Source of the DNA: an uncultured Alphaproteobacteria bacterium | Lineage (GTDB): Bacteria > Pseudomonadota > Alphaproteobacteria > Rhodobacterales > Rhodobacteraceae | Assembly: GCA_902576905.1 (NCBI GenBank) | Contig: CACGWW010000001.1 | Coordinates: 1 to 64,000 of the forward strand | Direction: 5' to 3' | DNA length: 64,000 nt | Shown here: positions 61,089 through 64,000 of the stretch, piece by piece | Layout: the number at the start of each line of letters is the position of its first letter | Position numbering within the stretch: position 1 is the first letter of the stretch | The notes under the pieces: generated by a model | What the model was told of the DNA's origin: nothing | Databases searched by the model: none | Seen by the model: the letters and a program-made list of their open reading frames with translations, nothing else | Made by a program: the position numbers and the translations under genes

Positions 61089-61688
61089 ATGGCCTGGAGT
61101 GACGAACGCGTAGCTATATTAAAAAAAATGTGGCTTGAAGGAAACAGCGCAAGTGAAATCGCCAAGGAACTAGGCGACATAACAAGAAATGCAGTGATTG
61201 GAAAAATACATAGGCTGGGGTTATCAAATAGAGATACAAACATATCAAAAAGTGGAGCTAATCCAATAAAAGCAATTAAAAATGGAAAAAGGGGCCGCCC
61301 ACCAAAAGTAAATCAAGAACCAAAAAAAAGAGGTAGGCCGCAGAAACCCAAAGGACCCATAGATTTCCGTGAGAAAATTAACGACGATGATCAATCTATT
61401 AACCCATCAACAAACTCAAAGCTTTCTCGTCAAAGTACCCTCGAGGTTGTTTCCGATTTAAGCGAAGAAACTATGAAAAACCTACTTAAAGTGGAAATGA
61501 AATCAAAAAAAATTTCGCTTATGGAACTGACTGAAAGAACTTGCAAGTGGCCAATAGGAGATCCTGCAACAGACACCTTTTGGTTTTGTGGGCATGAATC
61601 TGAGCCAGGCAAACCATACTGTAAAACTCATATTTCTATCGCTTTTCAACCAATAACCCAGAGGAGAAACAGAAAAGAAAGTCAATAG
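61089..61688 (+). CDS. gcrA: Cell-cycle regulator GcrA
   Basis: A 199-residue sigma-70-associated regulator found in alphaproteobacteria, which with the CcrM methylase times cell-cycle genes at methylated GANTC sites. The N-terminal DNA-binding domain begins MAWSDERVAILKKMWLEG and includes RNAVIGKIHRLGLS. Two AT-hook-like basic segments (KRGRPPK, KRGRPQK) follow. The C-terminal sigma2-binding region has CKWPIGDP...FCG and YCKTH. Start at 61089, with GGAG eight bases upstream; a TTG at 61077 overlaps that site. ccrM itself is not in the window. Confidence 0.95.
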   Translation: MAWSDERVAILKKMWLEGNSASEIAKELGDITRNAVIGKIHRLGLSNRDTNISKSGANPIKAIKNGKRGRPPKVNQEPKKRGRPQKPKGPIDFREKINDDDQSINPSTNSKLSRQSTLEVVSDLSEETMKNLLKVEMKSKKISLMELTERTCKWPIGDPATDTFWFCGHESEPGKPYCKTHISIAFQPITQRRNRKESQ

Positions 61689-61724
61689 TTGGCATCTTTG
61701 TGTTTCAAAAAAATAGAATAATTT

Positions 61725-62144
61725 ATGATTAAATACACTCTTAATTGTAAAAACGGACATCAGTTTGATAGTTGGTTTTCAGACTCTGAATCATTCGAAA
61801 AATTAAAAAAAAGAGGGCACCTTGAGTGTGCAATATGCTCTTCAAAAGAAGTTGAGAAGTCTTTAATGGCGCCAAGAATAACTTCCGATAGTGAACGAAA
61901 GAACAAGACATTAATTTCTGCGCAGAGCGCTCTTGAAAAAGAAATTAGAGCTTTGAAAAAAAAGATAAAGAAAACTGCAGAAGATGTGGGAGAAAATTTT
62001 CCCATAGAAGCACGGGCCATGCACTATGGAGAGAAAGAAGAAAAATCAATAATAGGAAGGACCACTATCGACGAAGCCAAAGATCTTGCAGATGAAGGCA
62101 TTCCTTTCATTCCGTTGCCGTGGAGTGATGACAAAGTAAATTAA
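61725..62144 (+). CDS. DUF1178 family protein
   Basis: A 139-residue protein of unknown function, conserved in Proteobacteria. Cys8, His12, Cys35 and Cys38 form a likely N-terminal zinc ribbon (LNCKNGHQFDSWF, CAICSS). The C-terminus has YGEKEEKSIIGRTTIDEAKDL and the family-typical GIPFIPLPW. It lies between gcrA and lysC, probably co-transcribed with lysC eight bases downstream. Confidence 0.88.
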   Translation: MIKYTLNCKNGHQFDSWFSDSESFEKLKKRGHLECAICSSKEVEKSLMAPRITSDSERKNKTLISAQSALEKEIRALKKKIKKTAEDVGENFPIEARAMHYGEKEEKSIIGRTTIDEAKDLADEGIPFIPLPWSDDKVN

Positions 62145-62152
62145 AATATATA

Positions 62153-63382
62153 ATGAAAATTTTAACCATGAAATTTGGCGGAACTTCTGTCGCGGATATA
62201 GATAGAATAAGGGCTGTGAGAGATATTATTTCTGATGAAATAAGAGATGGATGGAATGTAGTTGCTGTCGTATCTGCAATGTCAAAAGAGACTAATAAAC
62301 TAATTGATCTGGCAAAACAGGTTGGAGTTAAAAACTTGGTTGATCCTGAGTATGACTCTTTAATATCTACCGGTGAGGATGTCTCCTCGTCTCTTTTGTC
62401 TATTGCCTTAAACGGTATAGAGATTTCCTCTAGAAGCTGGCGTGGGTGGCAACTTCCGATTAGAACGGACAGCTTTCATTCGAATGCAAAAATTGAAGAA
62501 ATCAAGACTAACCGAATTATTAATAGTTTTAAAAAGGGGGTAAAAGTTGCAGTAGTTTCTGGGTTTCAGGGGATAGAGCAAGCAGGAAGAATAACAACAC
62601 TAGGGCGAGGTGGCTCTGATACATCAGCTGTAGCAATTGCTGCCGCAATAGATGCGGAAAGATGTGATATATATACAGACGTATCAGGTATTTACACTAC
62701 AGACCCAAGAATCAAAAGAAATGCGTCGAAACTAAAAAAAATTTCATTTGAAGAAATGTTAGAAATGGCTTCGCTCGGAGCCAATGTACTGCAGACACGG
62801 GCAGTGGAACTTGCAATGCGCCATAAAGTACCTATAAGAGTGCTAAATAGTTTTTTAAAAGAAGAGGGAACACTCGTCTGTGATGAAGAGGAAATTATGG
62901 AGAAAAATATCGTATCTGGAATAGCTTTCCAAAAAAATGAGTCCCAATTAACGCTAACAAACATAGAAGACAAACCCGGAGTAGCAGCGAAGATTTTTGG
63001 ATCGTTAGCAAGCTCAGGTGTAAATATTGACATGATAGTTCAGAGTAATACTGAAACAGGATTAACGAACATTACTTTTTCTTGTCCTGAGGATGAGTTA
63101 GGTATGGCAAAGAGAGCTATATCTAAAGCGAAAGAAGATAATGTTATCTCATATGAACGCTCGATAGAAAACAAGAATGTAGCTAAGGTTTCTATTATTG
63201 GAATAGGAATGAAAACACACGCAGGTGTAGCACAGAAAATGTTCGAAACGCTTTCACAAGAAAACATCAATATAAATGTTATTTCAACTTCAGAAATAAA
63301 GCTTTCAGTTTTAATCGAAAGAAAGTATCTGGAACTAGCTGTAAGGAGTCTTCACGATGCCTTCGGTCTACAAAATCTATAG
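62153..63382 (+). CDS. lysC: Aspartate kinase
   Basis: First step of the lysine/threonine/methionine branch; 409 residues, the monofunctional form. The N-terminal MKFGGTSVADIDRI, GRGGSDTSAVAIAAA and TTDPRI are catalytic-domain motifs, and two C-terminal ACT domains (from about 265) provide allosteric feedback sites. An internal alpha/beta-type start is possible in such genes but was not examined. A convergent GNAT gene ends 17 bases away. Confidence 0.96.
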   Translation: MKILTMKFGGTSVADIDRIRAVRDIISDEIRDGWNVVAVVSAMSKETNKLIDLAKQVGVKNLVDPEYDSLISTGEDVSSSLLSIALNGIEISSRSWRGWQLPIRTDSFHSNAKIEEIKTNRIINSFKKGVKVAVVSGFQGIEQAGRITTLGRGGSDTSAVAIAAAIDAERCDIYTDVSGIYTTDPRIKRNASKLKKISFEEMLEMASLGANVLQTRAVELAMRHKVPIRVLNSFLKEEGTLVCDEEEIMEKNIVSGIAFQKNESQLTLTNIEDKPGVAAKIFGSLASSGVNIDMIVQSNTETGLTNITFSCPEDELGMAKRAISKAKEDNVISYERSIENKNVAKVSIIGIGMKTHAGVAQKMFETLSQENININVISTSEIKLSVLIERKYLELAVRSLHDAFGLQNL

Positions 63383-63399
63383 TTTGAAATTCTCTGATC

Positions 63400-63915
63400 C
63401 TAGTTTGCTTTAATCAAACTACCGACAGTTTCTTTTAGAAACTTACCGTTTATATCAAGGCCTAATAGCCTTGAATTGTCAAAGCCACTACCAATGGATA
63501 CTCCACGAGTTGGATCTTTACTGAACCCGAATTTTGAGTAGTAGCTTAAATCTCCAACTAAGACAATCCAATTCCAGTTTTCAGAATGTGCTTTTTCTAT
63601 ACTGTTTGAAACTAATTTTTCGCCTAAACCTTCACTTTGGTATATTGGATGGACTGCTAGAGGGCCCAGAAGAAGACCTCTGCTACTATGACTATCTACC
63701 TGTATATTCCAAAACCTGATGGAGCCAACAACTTTCTTCGAATAATCTTTTATCACATAGGAAAGATTATTGACTTTGTTAGCTGAACTCCTCAGCTGAT
63801 ATGAGCTAAGTAGTGTTCTTCTAGGCGTAAAAACTAGATCTAATAACCTTTCAATCTCAATATGGTCATTCTTGGCCTCTAGTAATAATCTTAGATTATT
63901 ATGACTGCTTTTCAT
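63400..63915 (-). CDS. GNAT family N-acetyltransferase
   Basis: A 171-residue acetyl-CoA-dependent acetyltransferase. Motif A is LAVHPIYQSEGLGEKLVSNSI with the pyrophosphate-binding QSEGLG, and VLVGDLSYYSKFGF is the second conserved segment typical of YhbS-like GNATs. Substrate unknown. It starts 11 bases after the stop of the partial oxidase gene on the same strand, so the two are likely co-transcribed. Confidence 0.87.
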   Translation of the reverse strand: MKSSHNNLRLLLEAKNDHIEIERLLDLVFTPRRTLLSSYQLRSSANKVNNLSYVIKDYSKKVVGSIRFWNIQVDSHSSRGLLLGPLAVHPIYQSEGLGEKLVSNSIEKAHSENWNWIVLVGDLSYYSKFGFSKDPTRGVSIGSGFDNSRLLGLDINGKFLKETVGSLIKAN

Positions 63916-63926
63916 TAATCTTTAAT

Positions 63927-64000
63927 TTATATATCTTGATTATCTTGCCTTAAAATTACTCCAGGATTTAGAATAGTGAAAGGATCGATGGCTTTCTTGA
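63927..64000 (-). CDS. FAD-linked oxidase (lactate/glycolate dehydrogenase-like), C-terminal end only
   Basis: The minus-strand frame entering from the right edge translates to KKAIDPFTILNPGVILRQ... and stops with TAA at 63927-63929. The K-x-x-D-P-x-x-I-L-N-P-G motif is the C-terminal signature of the FAD-binding oxidases of the D-lactate dehydrogenase / GlcD / DLD group. Only the last 24 codons are present, so the exact enzyme cannot be named. Confidence 0.8.
   Translation of the reverse strand, partial: KKAIDPFTILNPGVILRQDNQDI

Noticed and set aside
63401-63421. Inverted repeat TAGTTTG/CAAACTA after lysC as a terminator
   Set aside because: It lies inside the last codons of the convergent GNAT gene, is AT-rich and has no U-run on either strand.

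Overview
The window is about 64 kb of an AT-rich alphaproteobacterial chromosome. Four features point to the alphaproteobacteria: a GcrA cell-cycle regulator, an ATP12-type F1 assembly chaperone, an Aap-type general L-amino-acid ABC transporter, and argD/argF next to gcrA. SecY begins MVSAAEQMAAN and MetRS has a KFSTS signature loop. As I recall them, both resemble Rhodobacterales (Roseobacter-like) proteins, so a low-GC marine member of or near that order is my best guess. That placement is inference from memory, not from a search.

Layout. 1-834: 3' end of lepA. 840-2282 (minus): a small lipoprotein, a CIA30-domain protein and a YtoQ protein. 2373-11437: metabolic and transport genes, comprising an aldo/keto reductase, an MFS carrier, an EamA exporter, an enoyl-CoA hydratase/isomerase, and a tightly packed plus-strand run. 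That run holds an NTF2-like protein, a CitE-like lyase, a serine beta-lactamase-like hydrolase, a DUF218 protein, a single-domain BLUF photoreceptor, a two-helix membrane protein and an AEC carrier. 11479-11613 (minus) holds the C-terminal remnant of an HlyD-type secretion adaptor. 11645-13590: ABC-F ATPase (uup-like) and tRNA-Arg. 13729-18562: rpmH-rnpA-yidD-yidC-engB-argB and an Fe-S protein; engB appears to start at an ATT codon. 18564-23035 (minus): aapJQMP. 23274-24990 (minus): ATP12 and an RluA-family pseudouridine synthase.

25005-54816 is an almost unbroken minus-strand transcription/translation supercluster. In transcription order it reads secE-nusG, rplK-rplA, rplJ-rplL, rpoB-rpoC, rpsL-rpsG-fusA-tuf, the S10 operon, the spc operon with secY and adk, and the alpha operon rpsM-rpsK-rpoA-rplQ. 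tRNA-Trp lies just upstream of secE. Promoter-like elements are visible before rpsL and rpsM. The leader before rplJ can form mutually exclusive RNA structures and ends in a terminator-like hairpin.

54900-64000: tRNA-Trp, metG, a DUF2177 membrane protein, tRNA-Leu, a tail-anchored coiled-coil protein, argF, argD, an ABC-2 permease, gcrA, a DUF1178 protein, lysC, a GNAT acetyltransferase, and the last 24 codons of an FAD-linked oxidase running off the right edge. No CRISPR array, insertion sequence, prophage or rRNA gene was seen. No gene-free stretch exceeds 300 bases. The longest, around 230-240 bases, are before aapJ and before rplJ, with about 200 bases before rpsL; each is described below. 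The points most worth a second look are the BLUF operon, the ATT start of engB, the HlyD relic and the switch-like rplJ leader.
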